A stretch of DNA of 64,000 nucleotides, from contig JAHBXW010000014.1 of NCBI GenBank assembly GCA_019636235.1, positions 60,742 through 124,741 of the forward strand, read 5' to 3'. Origin of the DNA: Planctomyces sp. GTDB lineage: Bacteria > Planctomycetota > Planctomycetia > Planctomycetales > Planctomycetaceae. A program made the position numbers and the translations under genes. The stretch's first letter is position 1. Every line of letters begins with the position of its first letter. The notes under the pieces are model-generated. The model was not told the origin of the DNA. It saw nothing but the letters and a program-made list of their open reading frames with translations, and did no database searches. Below are positions 18,474 to 28,137 of this stretch, piece after piece.

Positions 18474-18698
18474 GAGGGGAGCGGGAAACTCAACTGAGCC
18501 CCGGGCCAGAAAACGGCAGCAGGCGAAACCGCGGTTCGGGCCATCCCGTGCTGACTCGCCAGGTTCGCCTTTCAACCATTGCCCGGGGGAAGCGACCACG
18601 GATTGGACGGATCAGACGGATCGGTCCTGAGGCTGGCTCACGCAGACGACGATCCGCAGGCTGAACGGCGTTCCACTCCGCGAGGCCTTTTCGCTTCC

Positions 18699-18771
18699 TT
18701 CGTGCCTTTCGTCGTTGGAACCCTTCTTGAAGGCGGAGAGGAAGAACCACGAAAACAACGAAAGGCACGAA
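18699..18771. repeat. Inverted repeat TTCGTGCCTTTCGT
   Basis: TTCGTGCCTTTCGT (18699-18712) and its exact reverse complement ACGAAAGGCACGAA (18758-18771) are separated by 45 bp. The surrounding bases keep the 'acgaaa'-rich flavour (CCACGAAAACAACGAAAGGCACGAAAG). Similar phased CACGAAA repeats are, from memory, scattered through some planctomycete and other environmental genomes. Confidence 0.6.
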
Positions 18772-18895
18772 AGAGCTGAGGAAGTGGAGCGTCGTCGGAC
18801 AGCCCGCATGTCGATGCCTAACGGGACTCGGTTCGGCAGCCAGTTCCCCGACGTTTCCTGCGTGGCGCCAATCGGAATTCATGGCCGGCCTCCGA

Positions 18896-18924
18896 TTCTC
18901 ATTCCCATTCCGTCCGAATAGAGT
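18896..18924 (+). promoter_or_regulatory. Candidate promoter for leuS
   Basis: TTCTCA (18896-18901), 17 nt, TAGAGT (18919-18924). The same TAGAGT -10 occurs in the candidate FHA/rsgA promoter. The predicted start near 18931 gives a leader of about 108 nt to the ATG at 19039. Confidence 0.4.
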
Positions 18925-19038
18925 CTTCCGGTGAACGTCCGGACCTGGCGTGGTGTCCCGGCTCCGGAACGTCCCGCGCCCCGCACGGCCCCTCCGCCGC
19001 CCGCTTCGACAGCTTCCTTCGCTGGAATTCGCTTCATT

Positions 19039-21996
19039 ATGCCCCGTTACGACGCTCGACGCATTGAATCCCGATGGCAGAAGTTTTGGGACGAGCAGCG
19101 GACGTTCGAGACGCCGAACGAGCCCCCCGCCGGCTCGACCGGCAAGCTCTATGTGCTCGACATGTTCCCGTACCCGTCGGGGTCGGGGCTGCATGTCGGT
19201 CATCCGGAAGGCTACACCGCGACGGACATCGTCGTCCGCTACAGCCGGATGCGGGGCAAGCACGTACTGCATCCGATGGGCTGGGACGCCTTCGGCCTGC
19301 CGGCCGAGGAACACGCGGTCCGCACCGGTACGCATCCACGGATCACCACCGAGCAGAACATCGACACGTTCCGCCGGCAGTTGAAGATGCTGGGGTTCAG
19401 CTACGACTGGACCCGGGAACTGGCGACGACCGACCCGGACTATTACCGCTGGACGCAGTGGATCTTCCTGCAGATTTTCGACTCCTGGTACGACGCCGCC
19501 CACGAGTGGACGGGCCCTGATGGACGCCGCCGCCGGGGCCGCGCCCGGCCGATTCGCGATCTGCCGATCCCTCCCGAGGTCCACGCGCTTGGACCGGACG
19601 ACGTGCGCCGCTTTCAGGACCAGCACCGGCTGGCCTACATCTCGGAAGCGCCGGTGAACTGGTGCCCGGCGCTCGGCACCGTGCTGGCCAACGAAGAGGT
19701 CATTGACGGCAAAAGCGAACGCGGCGGGCATCCTGTCGAGCGCCTGCCGCTCCGGCAGTGGATGTTGCGGATCACGGCGTACGCGGACCGCCTGGGCAGC
19801 GAGCTCGAGGATCTGAGCTGGCCGGAATCGATCAAGCTGCTGCAGCGGAACTGGATCGGCCGCAGCACGGGGGCGGAGGTGGATTTCCTGGTGGAGGGTC
19901 TGCAACCGGCCGCGGGGGCGCCGCCGAGAGGCTTTGACGAGTGGCGTGAAAACCGTTCCCGTTCGAGTTTTCCGCGCCATCCCGAGCCGAACGTCGTCCG
20001 CGTGTACACGACCCGGCCCGATACGCTGTTCGGCGCGACCTACATGGTCCTGGCGCCGGAGCATCCGCTGGCGGACGCGATTACTACGGACGCCCAGCGC
20101 GCCGCTGTCGCCGCGTATCGCGAACAGGCGTCCCGCAAAAGCGATCTGGACCGCACGGACCTCGCGCGCGAAAAGTCTGGCTGCTTCACCGGCGCCTTCG
20201 CGGTCAACCCGGTCAACGGGCAGCGGATTCCGATCTGGATCGCCGATTACGTGCTGATCAGCTACGGGACCGGGGCCATCATGGCCGTCCCGGCGCATGA
20301 CGAGCGCGACCTTGAATTCGCCCGGCAGTTCGACCTGCCGGTGATCGAGGTCGTGCAACCTCCGCAGGCGGGCGAGTCGGCGATCGGCTTCACGGGCGAC
20401 GGCGTGGCGATCCACTCCGGCGAGTACGATGGCCTGCCGACGCAGGAGTTCAAGCGGCGGATCACCGAGGACCTGCATGCTCGCGGACTTGGCCGCGAGG
20501 CGGTCAACTATCGGCTCCGCGACTGGCTGTTCTCGCGCCAGCGATACTGGGGCGAGCCCTTCCCGATTTGGCATGAGCTGGACGCGGACGGCAAGCCGAC
20601 GGGCCTGATGCGAGCCGACGCCGCCGAGTCGCTGCCCGTCCTGCATCCGCACATGGAGAACTTCCGCCCCACCGGCAACCCCGAGCCGATGCTGTCCAAG
20701 GCGCCGGACGAATGGCTGTATCGGACGGCTGAAGATGGCGTGCGACTGAAGCGCGAAACCAACAGCATGCCGCAATGGGCGGGCAGTTGCTGGTACTACC
20801 TGCGGTTCGCCGACCCGCAGAACGGCGAGCGGTTCATCGACCCTGAGGTTGAGAAATACTGGCTGCCGGTGGACCTGTACATCGGCGGCGCGGAACACGC
20901 CGTGCTGCACCTGCTGTATGCCCGGTTCTGGCATAAGGTGCTGTTCGACCGCGGTCACGTGTCGACAGCGGAGCCGTTCTCGCGGCTCGTCAACCAGGGC
21001 ATGATCCTGGGCGAGGCGGAGCTGACGGGTTACGTGCGCGCGCCGTCCGGCGGGGCCGCGCCATCGCAGGCGGCGGAGCGCGACACCGGCGGAGGCTTTC
21101 AGCGCGATCAGATTCCGCCTGATCGCTGGGTCTCGCTGACGGATGTCGTTGAGCAGGCGGGCGATCAGCTCGCCGACCGCGTCACGGGCGAGCCCGTCGT
21201 TGCCATGCGCCTCGCCGCTGAGGACGTCATGAAACAGGGAGGCTGCCTGGTTCTGAAGGAACGCCCGGAGATCGTCGTCGACAGCCGCGCGTTCAAGATG
21301 TCGAAGTCGCGCGGGAACGTCATCAACCCTGATGACGTCGTCCAGGCGTACGGCGCCGATTCCCTGCGGCTGTACGAAATGTTCATGGGGCCGCTCGAGC
21401 AGGTGAAGCCCTGGAGCATGAGCGGCGTGGAAGGGGTCTCGCGGTTCCTGTCCCGGGCGTGGCGGATGATCGCCGACGAACGGGCCGACGAGGTCGCATT
21501 GAATCCGGCGGTTCAGGATGTGGAACCGACCGAGGAGCAGGACCGGCTGCTGCATCGCACCATCAAGGCCGTCACCGAGGATGTGGAGAAGCTGTCGTTC
21601 AACACGGCCATCAGCCGGATGATGGAGTTCGTGAACGGGTTCTCGCAGTGGGAGCCGCGGCCGAGATCGGCGATGGAACGGTTCGCCCTGCTGCTCAGCC
21701 CGTTCGCGCCGCACATCGGCGAGGAATTGTGGCGTGTGCTGGGGCACGGGACGTCGCTGGCGTACGAGCCCTGGCCCGCGTTTGACGCCGCCAGGATCGC
21801 CGAGGCGGAGGTCGAGATCCCCGTGCAGGTGAACGGCAAGGTCCGCGGCAAGCTGCGGGCGCCGACCGGCGCGGACCAGGCCGCGATCCAGTCGCTGGCG
21901 GAGTCCGATGCGCAGGTGCGAGCGCTTCTCGACGGGAAGACCGTGGTGAAGGTGATCGTCGTGCCCGGACGGATGGTGAACTTCGTGGTGAAATGA
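19039..21996 (+). CDS. leuS: Leucyl-tRNA synthetase
   Basis: 985 aa, longer than the roughly 860 aa of the E. coli enzyme. The start [17 protein letters not shown] matches the usual LeuS N-terminus, so the open extension to a GTG at 18931 was not used. Class I signatures are present: [12 protein letters not shown] (HIGH motif, residues 52-55), [11 protein letters not shown], the CP1 editing-domain motifs [12 protein letters not shown] and [15 protein letters not shown], and KMSKS at 753-757. The C-terminal anticodon-binding and LeuS-specific domains end in [12 protein letters not shown]. It charges tRNA-Leu with leucine in the cytoplasm; a tRNA-Leu(UAA) gene lies at 30376. Extra length comes from insertions around residues 155-195 and 670-710. 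Confidence 0.97.
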   Translation: MPRYDARRIESRWQKFWDEQRTFETPNEPPAGSTGKLYVLDMFPYPSGSGLHVGHPEGYTATDIVVRYSRMRGKHVLHPMGWDAFGLPAEEHAVRTGTHPRITTEQNIDTFRRQLKMLGFSYDWTRELATTDPDYYRWTQWIFLQIFDSWYDAAHEWTGPDGRRRRGRARPIRDLPIPPEVHALGPDDVRRFQDQHRLAYISEAPVNWCPALGTVLANEEVIDGKSERGGHPVERLPLRQWMLRITAYADRLGSELEDLSWPESIKLLQRNWIGRSTGAEVDFLVEGLQPAAGAPPRGFDEWRENRSRSSFPRHPEPNVVRVYTTRPDTLFGATYMVLAPEHPLADAITTDAQRAAVAAYREQASRKSDLDRTDLAREKSGCFTGAFAVNPVNGQRIPIWIADYVLISYGTGAIMAVPAHDERDLEFARQFDLPVIEVVQPPQAGESAIGFTGDGVAIHSGEYDGLPTQEFKRRITEDLHARGLGREAVNYRLRDWLFSRQRYWGEPFPIWHELDADGKPTGLMRADAAESLPVLHPHMENFRPTGNPEPMLSKAPDEWLYRTAEDGVRLKRETNSMPQWAGSCWYYLRFADPQNGERFIDPEVEKYWLPVDLYIGGAEHAVLHLLYARFWHKVLFDRGHVSTAEPFSRLVNQGMILGEAELTGYVRAPSGGAAPSQAAERDTGGGFQRDQIPPDRWVSLTDVVEQAGDQLADRVTGEPVVAMRLAAEDVMKQGGCLVLKERPEIVVDSRAFKMSKSRGNVINPDDVVQAYGADSLRLYEMFMGPLEQVKPWSMSGVEGVSRFLSRAWRMIADERADEVALNPAVQDVEPTEEQDRLLHRTIKAVTEDVEKLSFNTAISRMMEFVNGFSQWEPRPRSAMERFALLLSPFAPHIGEELWRVLGHGTSLAYEPWPAFDAARIAEAEVEIPVQVNGKVRGKLRAPTGADQAAIQSLAESDAQVRALLDGKTVVKVIVVPGRMVNFVVK

Positions 21997-22053
21997 GCCG
22001 CGGGGGCGAGCCGGGCACTCGCGCACATTCCGCGAAACGCCCAGGGGATCCGC

Positions 22054-23028
22054 ATGCTCGGGCCCGATGCGTTCCAGCACGCGGCGGAGCTTGCCCGGCA
22101 GGCCAGGCCCCGAAATGATGTCCGTATGGCTGTCCCCTCGCCTTCCGCCGCTGTTCCGCCGCCTCCCGGCGACGACTCGCGCGCCGCGCTGCCCGATCCC
22201 CGGGAGGTCCGGCTGCTCGAAGTCCTCAACGGTTACGGACGCGTCGCGGTCGCCTTCTCCGGCGGCGTCGACAGCAGCCTCGTCGCCTGGGCCGCGCACG
22301 CCGCGGCGCCTTCCGCGGTGGCCGTCACCGCGGTCAGCCCCAGCCTGGCCGAGGGGGAACTGGACACGGCCCGCGCCGTCGCCGCGCACATCGGCATCCC
22401 TCACATCGCCATCCGCACGGAAGAGTTCTCCCGACCTGAGTACGTCCGCAATGCGGGCGACCGCTGTTATCACTGCAAGACGGAACTTTACGAACACCTG
22501 ATCGGGTTGAGAGAACGTCTGGGGGTGGACGTCGTCGCCAACGGGGCGAACCTCGACGACCTCGGCGACTATCGGCCGGGAATGGACGCCGCCCGCGAAC
22601 ACGGCGTGCGCAGTCCGCTGATCGAAGCGCAGCTCACGAAATCGGACGTGCGCGACATCGCTCGCCGCCGCGGTCTGCCGGTGTGGGACAAGCCGGCCGC
22701 GCCCTGCCTGTCGAGCCGGATCGCGTATGGCGTGGAAGTCACTCCCGAGCGGGTCCGCCGCATCGACGCCGCGGAAGCGTTTCTGCGATCCCGATTCGGG
22801 CTGCGCGAACTCCGCGTCCGTCTGGAAGCGAATGACCTGGCGCGGATCGAAGTCCCGCTCGGGGACCTGCCGCCGCTGATGGCCGGCGAGTCGCCGGCGG
22901 CGATTGCCGCGGAGTTTCGCGGTTTGGGGTTTCGGCGGGTGACGATCGACCTGGAAGGCTTCCGCTCGGGAAACCTGAACGACGCGTTGCCGTTGACGCA
23001 GTTGACGCCGCTCGCGGGGGATCGCTGA
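22054..23028 (+). CDS. larE: LarE-type sacrificial sulfur transferase (PP-loop ATP pyrophosphatase)
   Basis: 324 aa from ATG at 22054, which has AGGGG 6 nt upstream; an alternative ATG at 22126 has no ribosome site. The PP-loop SGGVDSS is at about 69-75. GDRCYHCKTELYE carries a CxxC and PAAPCLSSRIAYG carries the Cys equivalent to the catalytic Cys176 of Lactobacillus LarE. LarE activates and thiolates the pincer precursor of the nickel cofactor of lactate racemase; CxxC-bearing versions use an Fe-S cluster as sulfur source. No larA, larB or larC is visible in this window, so the partner genes would be elsewhere. It follows leuS by 57 bp. Confidence 0.9.
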   Translation: MLGPDAFQHAAELARQARPRNDVRMAVPSPSAAVPPPPGDDSRAALPDPREVRLLEVLNGYGRVAVAFSGGVDSSLVAWAAHAAAPSAVAVTAVSPSLAEGELDTARAVAAHIGIPHIAIRTEEFSRPEYVRNAGDRCYHCKTELYEHLIGLRERLGVDVVANGANLDDLGDYRPGMDAAREHGVRSPLIEAQLTKSDVRDIARRRGLPVWDKPAAPCLSSRIAYGVEVTPERVRRIDAAEAFLRSRFGLRELRVRLEANDLARIEVPLGDLPPLMAGESPAAIAAEFRGLGFRRVTIDLEGFRSGNLNDALPLTQLTPLAGDR

Positions 23029-23061
23029 CGGCTGCTGAGATTGCTGGCGCTCCGTCGTGAA

Positions 23062-23616
23062 TTATTCGCGCGTCTCGCCGCGCGCCAGCGATTCCAGCAC
23101 CCGGGCGTACGCGCCGTAAACGCCCTCGCTGAACAGAACGAACCGCACCTCGGCGGGTCGGCCCTTTCGCGCCAGAAACTCCCGCACAGCGCCCAGCGAC
23201 GCCTCCGCGGCCAGGTCGACCGGATATCCGTACACGCCCGTGCTGATCGCCGGGAATGCCACAGAATCGCACCCGAGTTCGAGCGCGAGTTCCAGGCAGC
23301 GGCGGTACGCGCCGGCCAGGAGTTCCGGCTCGCCCTGCCGACCGCCGCGCCAGACCGGGCCGACGGCGTGAAAGACGTGCCGCGCGGCGAGTCGGCCCGC
23401 GCCCGTCGCCACGGCCGAGCCGGCCGGGCATCCATCGGGGTATCGTCGCCGGGTCTCCTGCATCAGGTCCGGTCCGCCGGCGCGATGGATCGCGCCGTCC
23501 ACCCCGCCGCCCCCCGCGAGCTGCGCGTTGGCCGCATTCACGATCGCATCGACCGTCTGCCGGGTGATGTCTCCGACGAGCAGTTCCAGCCGGCAATCGT
23601 TGAGCAGCGCGTGCAT
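23062..23616 (-). CDS. Macro-domain ADP-ribose-binding protein (O-acetyl-ADP-ribose deacetylase-like)
   Basis: 184 aa, a single macro domain of the MacroD/YmdB type. ELLVGDITRQTVDAIVNAANAQLAGGGGVDGAIHRAGG forms the ADP-ribose binding and catalytic loop, and FPAISTGVYGYPVDLAAE the second loop. Members hydrolyse O-acetyl-ADP-ribose or remove mono-ADP-ribose from proteins. No signal peptide, so cytoplasmic. It lies 41 bp downstream of the oxidoreductase gene on the same strand, so the two may be co-transcribed. Convergent with larE, with only 33 bp between the stops. Confidence 0.93.
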   Translation of the reverse strand: MHALLNDCRLELLVGDITRQTVDAIVNAANAQLAGGGGVDGAIHRAGGPDLMQETRRRYPDGCPAGSAVATGAGRLAARHVFHAVGPVWRGGRQGEPELLAGAYRRCLELALELGCDSVAFPAISTGVYGYPVDLAAEASLGAVREFLARKGRPAEVRFVLFSEGVYGAYARVLESLARGETRE

Positions 23617-23657
23617 CGGCGTTTCCTGGGCCTAAACGGGAAACGGCACGGCCCGAT

Positions 23658-25100
23658 TCACCCTCCGCGCGGCGGTTCGCCGTTCGTCCATGGCCCGGCC
23701 AGCGCCATGTGCGGCGGATCCTCGATCGTGCTTCCGTAGTCGCCGGCCTTCCAGCCCGGGATGTGCTCCGGCTTGCCGCGTTCGCGGGAGCGCTGTTCCC
23801 AGCGGGCCGCCCAGGTTCCGTCGCCGTCGGACAGTCCGGTCTCCGGATTGAGATGGAACACGCGCCCTTCGCGGTAGCTGCGGGCGCCGAGGATCACGGT
23901 CGACACGGCGGCGGCGCCGAGATCGGGCATGTTGTTGCACCGCTGCGGATCGTTCGCCTGGATGGCTTCGATCCAGTTCTTGAAGTGCACGTAGTCGTGG
24001 TCGGGGCAGGGTTCCGCCTGAATGGTTTCCGCGACGAGCCGGCTGTTCTTCGTGACCTGCGGCCGTTCGGGGATGAAATCGAACGCATCCCCCTTGAACA
24101 CGAAGGAGCCGAAGTGCCCGCGGATGCACTGCTCGATCCGCGTCTCGTTGTTGCACATCGTCGAGGAAACGAGGCCGTGCACTCCCTCCGGGTAGTCGGC
24201 GGCGATCGTGGCCACGTCCGGCACGTCCCGGCCGTCGTATTCTAGGTACAGGCCGCCGGCCCCCACGACCCGCGCCGGATACCGCAGCCCGGTCGCCTTG
24301 AGCATCATCGTCACCCGGTGCACGAACAGGTCGGTGTACATCCCCGAGCCAAAGTTCCAGAACCGACGCCACTGCCGATACACCTCGCGGTCGAATGGAA
24401 TCTCCGGGGCCAGCCCCTCGTCGACCCCCAGCCAGCGCTTCCAGTCGATCGACTTGGGCGTCATCTCCTTCGCCAGTTCGTAATACCGCCACTGGCCGAT
24501 CGTCGAGTTGCGGTTGTACTCCGTCTGATACATCAGCACCTTGCCGAGCTTGCCGTCCCGGAGCAGATCGCCGGCGGCGTTCCACACCGGCTGGCTGGCC
24601 GCCTGGACGCCGACCTGCATGACGCGTCCCGACTCCTTCCAGACCTTGACGACGTCCAGCGCCTCCTCGACCTGCTTGGTCATCGGCTTTTCGCAGTACA
24701 CGTGCTTGCCGGCCCGGAGCGAGTCGATGATCTGCCGGTGATGCCAGTGGTCGGGCGTGGCGATCGAGACCGCGTCGAGGTCCTCCTTCTCGAGCATCTC
24801 GCGATAGTCGACGTGCTTCGACGGCGTGTTGCCGTTCTCCTTGTGGATGTATTCGGCGACCTTGTCCCGTTGCAGCGAGTAGACGTCGCAGACGGACGCC
24901 AGCTCGATGTTCAGTCCCTCATTCTTGAGTTTGGCGAGGGTGCTGACATGGGCTTCGAAGCCGCGTCCGCCGGGGCCGATGAAGCCGATGCGGACGCGTT
25001 CGTTGGCGCCGGCCGCGCGGGCGGGAGTTGTGGAGAACAACTGCGTGGCTGCGGCGGCGGCGCCGGTGGAGGCCAGAAAGCTGCGGCGGGAGACGGACAT
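23658..25100 (-). CDS. Tat-exported Gfo/Idh/MocA-family oxidoreductase
   Basis: 480 aa. The N-terminus MSVSRRSFLASTGAAAAATQLF is a twin-arginine signal (R5-R6) with a cleavage site near ARAAG. The Rossmann domain starts VRIGFIGPGGRGFEAH, followed by the EKP motif (VYCEKPMTKQ) and DHWHHRQIIDSLRAGK. The C-terminal domain resembles the long planctomycete group of sugar-derivative oxidoreductases (MYTDLFVHRVTMMLKA). These enzymes use tightly bound NAD(P) and act on sugars or inositols. Tat export of a folded, cofactor-loaded protein fits this group. The substrate is unknown. Confidence 0.93.
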   Translation of the reverse strand: MSVSRRSFLASTGAAAAATQLFSTTPARAAGANERVRIGFIGPGGRGFEAHVSTLAKLKNEGLNIELASVCDVYSLQRDKVAEYIHKENGNTPSKHVDYREMLEKEDLDAVSIATPDHWHHRQIIDSLRAGKHVYCEKPMTKQVEEALDVVKVWKESGRVMQVGVQAASQPVWNAAGDLLRDGKLGKVLMYQTEYNRNSTIGQWRYYELAKEMTPKSIDWKRWLGVDEGLAPEIPFDREVYRQWRRFWNFGSGMYTDLFVHRVTMMLKATGLRYPARVVGAGGLYLEYDGRDVPDVATIAADYPEGVHGLVSSTMCNNETRIEQCIRGHFGSFVFKGDAFDFIPERPQVTKNSRLVAETIQAEPCPDHDYVHFKNWIEAIQANDPQRCNNMPDLGAAAVSTVILGARSYREGRVFHLNPETGLSDGDGTWAARWEQRSRERGKPEHIPGWKAGDYGSTIEDPPHMALAGPWTNGEPPRGG

Positions 25101-25447
25101 GGCGAAACTCGCGGGACCGGATCGGCGGAAGGAGGATCAGCGGTCCGCCAGTCTACCGCGAACGAGGACGCGGGACAGCGGACACGCCGCCGGAAGCCCA
25201 GTGGCCTGCGAAGGCCGTCGTTCGGTTGAGGTTGGAAGCCTGGCGTCGGGAAGCTGGGCAACCGCTTGCCATTGGCCGCAATCGCCGGCACCATGAGGTG
25301 CGGCGCCGTTCGCTGATGGCCAGGCGGCGGACGTCGGGCAGATCGCGTGGCTGCTCGCAGGTGCGGGGACTGGAGCCCGTTCCCGCAGGCCAGCCGTCCC
25401 GGGAGCTCCCAGCGCCCGCCGCGTCCTCTGGTCCAGTGAGCCGTCTG
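25101..25447. other. Divergent intergenic region
   Basis: 347 bp between the oxidoreductase (-) and the beta-propeller gene (+). No RNA, repeat or clear promoter pair was recognised. Confidence 0.5.
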
Positions 25448-26794
25448 ATGAGCGACATCGCCACAACACCCGCCTTGCCCGGCGAACCGCGTCCCCGACG
25501 GTTCACGGAGACCGGGCGTTTCTGGATCGCCGTGCTGTGTGGACTGTGGCTGATCCTCGGCAGCGCGATCTGGTGGAACGATCAGTCGCTGGCAATCGTC
25601 GACGAATTCGGCGGACCGGACGGCCGGGTGTTTCTGATGGTCGGCGATGACTGCGTCGCCTTCGGCCGCGGTGCGAACGAGCAGTTGTTGGCGAGGGGGC
25701 CGGCGGAAGTGTGGGACCTGCGGACACGGAAGTGGGTCCGGCAGGTCCTGACTCAAGAGGACGAATTGACCACGGTGAGCGGACAAGCCGGCTTATGGCT
25801 GATCTCTCGTCGGGCCGACAAGGCGTCGCTGTGGAATCTGAGCGAGGACGTCCCCCGCTGGACGATCGAATTGACGGGGTCAATCCACCCGCGTTTTTCT
25901 CCTGACGGACGCCTGCTGGCGATTGATCAGGACGATCGGCTCCTTGTGCTCGATCCGCGGGATGGGTCTTCCGTGTGGGACTCGGGCGAGCTGCCGTTCA
26001 TTGCCGGGATCGCGTTTCTCGGCAACGGGCGACTGCAGGCGAAGTTTTTCGATGAGGACGGCGACCAGAACATCCGCGTCTGGGACACGACCGCCTGGCA
26101 GGAAGAACTGCTGGACCATCCGGATGACGTTGAATCCGTCTCCGACGACGGGCGTTACGCGGTCATCTGGTGGGACTCGACGACGGCCGAGTCGTTGAAC
26201 CCCTTTGTCCTTGATCTGCAGACCCGGCGGAACCTCTGGTCGCTCCCGGAAGACTCCGTCCCGGTGTTGGTCAACGGGGGCCAGGAGATTCTCACGGCCG
26301 AAGAATGCTGGGACGGACTGGCGCTGATTCGCTGGAGGACGTCTGACGGTCAGCCCGTGGGCCGCGCTTCGCTGCCCGGCGCGGACCAGCAAGTCTTCAC
26401 CCTGTCGCCCGACGAGCGGATTGCAGTCGTCGAACCGCAGCGGGTCAGCACATCGGTCCCTGTTGAGTGGATGCAGGCCATGGAGGCCTGGGGAGTTTCA
26501 GCGGACTGGCTGAACGGATCGGAGGGCGGGAAGGCAACGGTGCTGAATGTGGAGACCGGCCGGACGCTGGGACGGATCACGGACGATGTCGACACGACCA
26601 TTTTCGTGCCGACCGGCGACCATGTCGTCGGCGTCGGGTTTGACGACACGGTTCGCACGTACCGGCTGCCGTTCGTGAGAGATCCCGGGCGACTGGTGCG
26701 GTGGGGCGTCCTGCCCCCGCTGGCGCTGGCCGGGTTCACGTGGATTGTCGGCGCGGGACGACGTCGCCGCGCCAGCGAATCCAGGCCGGCGTAA
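25448..26794 (+). CDS. Membrane-anchored WD40/YVTN-like beta-propeller protein
   Basis: 448 aa from ATG at 25448. Residues about 24-45 (GRFWIAVLCGLWLILGSAIWW) are a membrane segment and a second lies near the C-terminus (WGVLPPLALAGFTWIVGAG), so the propeller is probably held between two helices. Repeats of the WD/PQQ-like kind are seen: AEVWDLRTRKWVRQVL, ASLWNLSEDVPRWTI, HPRFSPDGRLLAIDQDDRLLVLDPRDGSSVW, IRVWDTTAWQEELLDHPDDVESVSDDGRYAVIWW. No enzymatic residues are evident; it may be a binding or scaffold protein. The long open frame upstream of this ATG to 25028 runs across the intergenic region and looks like chance. Confidence 0.82.
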   Translation: MSDIATTPALPGEPRPRRFTETGRFWIAVLCGLWLILGSAIWWNDQSLAIVDEFGGPDGRVFLMVGDDCVAFGRGANEQLLARGPAEVWDLRTRKWVRQVLTQEDELTTVSGQAGLWLISRRADKASLWNLSEDVPRWTIELTGSIHPRFSPDGRLLAIDQDDRLLVLDPRDGSSVWDSGELPFIAGIAFLGNGRLQAKFFDEDGDQNIRVWDTTAWQEELLDHPDDVESVSDDGRYAVIWWDSTTAESLNPFVLDLQTRRNLWSLPEDSVPVLVNGGQEILTAEECWDGLALIRWRTSDGQPVGRASLPGADQQVFTLSPDERIAVVEPQRVSTSVPVEWMQAMEAWGVSADWLNGSEGGKATVLNVETGRTLGRITDDVDTTIFVPTGDHVVGVGFDDTVRTYRLPFVRDPGRLVRWGVLPPLALAGFTWIVGAGRRRRASESRPA

Positions 26795-26817
26795 CGGGTC
26801 CGGTGCTGGACCGCGCG

Positions 26818-27819
26818 CTACCCGCCGATCGCATGCATGGCTCGGGCGGGCTGCACGAACCGCGCGGTGTTGATCTCGTGCCCTTCCCATTTCGCGGCAA
26901 TCGAGGAGCGCACCGCCGCCCGCAGGTCGTCATCGGTCCCCGTCCCGCGCACCAGGCTCCTCAGGTCTGTCTCCTCCAGGCTGAACAGGCAGTTTCGAAA
27001 CTTCCCGTCCGCCGTGATCCGGGCCCGGTTGCAGCTGGCGCAGAACGGCCGGCTGACGGATGCGATCAGCCCGATCCGGCCGATGCCGTCCGCGAACTCG
27101 TAGTCGCTGGCCGGCGCCCGTGGATCCTGGTTTGCACAGGGGACCAGCGGCTGAATCTCCCGCGACAACGTTTCCAGAATCTCCGCGGCGAACAGCACCT
27201 TATCCCGCTCCCAGGCCGCCTCGGCGTCGAGCGGCATGTATTCGATGAACCGCACCTCGCAGCCCGTCTCCCGCGCGAATCGGCCGAAGGGGACGATTTC
27301 ATCCTCGGTGACGCCGCGAATCGCGACCGCGTTGATCTTGATCGGGTCGAACCCGACGTCGCGGGCGACCTGGATGCCCTCGACGACTTTCTCGTAGCCC
27401 TCGCGGCGCGTGACCTCCCGAAACTTCACCGGGTCCAGCGCGTCGAGGCTGACGTTCAGCCGCCGTAGTCCGGCGTCGTACAGGTCCCGGGCCTGTTCGG
27501 CGAGCAGGATGCCGTTTGTGGTCAGGCCGATGTCGACGATGCCCTCGATGCCCGCCAGTCGGCGGACCAGGCGGTGCAGGTCTCTGCGGACCAGCGGCTC
27601 GCCCCCGGTGAGGCGCACCTTGTTGATGCCCAGCGGCACGAGGGCCCGGACGACGCGCTCCAGCTCTTCGAAGGAGAGCAAGTCGCGGCGGTCCATGAAC
27701 TGCACGTTCTCCGCCGGCATGCAGTAGAAGCAGCGGATGTTGCAGCGGTCGGTGACGCTGATCCGCAGGTTGTTGTGCACGCGGCCGAAGGCGTCGATGA
27801 GGGGCGTCTCGGACGTCAT
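26818..27819 (-). CDS. moaA: GTP 3',8-cyclase (molybdenum cofactor biosynthesis)
   Basis: 333 aa. The radical-SAM cluster is CNIRCFYC (C26, C30, C33), followed by RLTGGEPLVRRDL. The second [4Fe-4S] site is CASCNRARITADGKFRNCLF near the C-terminus and the protein ends in the required double glycine (HAIGG). It turns GTP into 3',8-cH2GTP, the first step of molybdopterin synthesis. No other moa genes lie nearby. The ATG is preceded by TATAAT exactly six nucleotides upstream, which predicts a leaderless mRNA. In-frame codons upstream to 27999 are not needed. Confidence 0.96.
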   Translation of the reverse strand: MTSETPLIDAFGRVHNNLRISVTDRCNIRCFYCMPAENVQFMDRRDLLSFEELERVVRALVPLGINKVRLTGGEPLVRRDLHRLVRRLAGIEGIVDIGLTTNGILLAEQARDLYDAGLRRLNVSLDALDPVKFREVTRREGYEKVVEGIQVARDVGFDPIKINAVAIRGVTEDEIVPFGRFARETGCEVRFIEYMPLDAEAAWERDKVLFAAEILETLSREIQPLVPCANQDPRAPASDYEFADGIGRIGLIASVSRPFCASCNRARITADGKFRNCLFSLEETDLRSLVRGTGTDDDLRAAVRSSIAAKWEGHEINTARFVQPARAMHAIGG

Positions 27820-27825
27820 GGAGGC

Positions 27826-27831
27826 ATTATA
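27826..27831 (-). promoter_or_regulatory. -10 box predicting leaderless moaA transcript
   Basis: Minus strand TATAAT, six nucleotides (GCCTCC) before the moaA ATG. A start at the usual distance from the -10 would fall on the A of ATG. No Shine-Dalgarno sequence lies in between, and no -35 is obvious. Confidence 0.5.
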
Positions 27832-28004
27832 CCCGGATTTGGACGCGGGCGGGGAAGGGGATTCGTGGCCTGGGACGGAAGTCGAACGGGGGACGGCGGC
27901 CTGTCGACGCGGGCGATGTCGGCGTCGCTGGAAGCCGAAAATCCCGCACGACCGCACCCGAGGGCGCGTCGCGGATCGACGTCCGCGTCTGAACAGCATA
28001 CAAA

Positions 28005-28033
28005 TTGACTTGGCCTCGGGCGCTCAGTAGAGT
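28005..28033 (+). promoter_or_regulatory. Promoter of the FHA-rsgA operon
   Basis: TTGACT (28005-28010), 17-nt spacer, TAGAGT (28028-28033). This is the best sigma-70-like pair seen in the window. It lies in the 318-bp divergent gap with moaA (27820-28137); the predicted leader is about 98 nt. Confidence 0.6.
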
Positions 28034-28137
28034 CGAACCGCGGGTCTCCGGACGACTGACAGGGCACGAGGAGCGTCCCTCTGGTCAACTCAGGCGTTGG
28101 CGCTGGAGCGCGGCGCGTCTGTTTTGCGGACGTGGCG

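Larger units (their letters stand above)
18474..19038. other. Intergenic region upstream of leuS with inverted repeat
   Basis: 565 bp without a supported gene. It holds the TTCGTGCCTTTCGT inverted repeat (18699-18771) and a candidate leuS promoter (18896-18924). Confidence 0.6.

Noticed and set aside
18931..19038. GTG at 18931 as a leaderless leuS start
   Set aside because: It lies at the right distance from TAGAGT, but would add 36 Pro/Ala/Arg-rich residues absent from LeuS proteins; MPRYDA is the typical beginning.
18490..22602. A 1370-codon open frame antisense to leuS and larE
   Set aside because: Arg/Pro/Gly/His-rich composition, no domains, and the sense genes are certain; a by-product of high GC at third codon positions.
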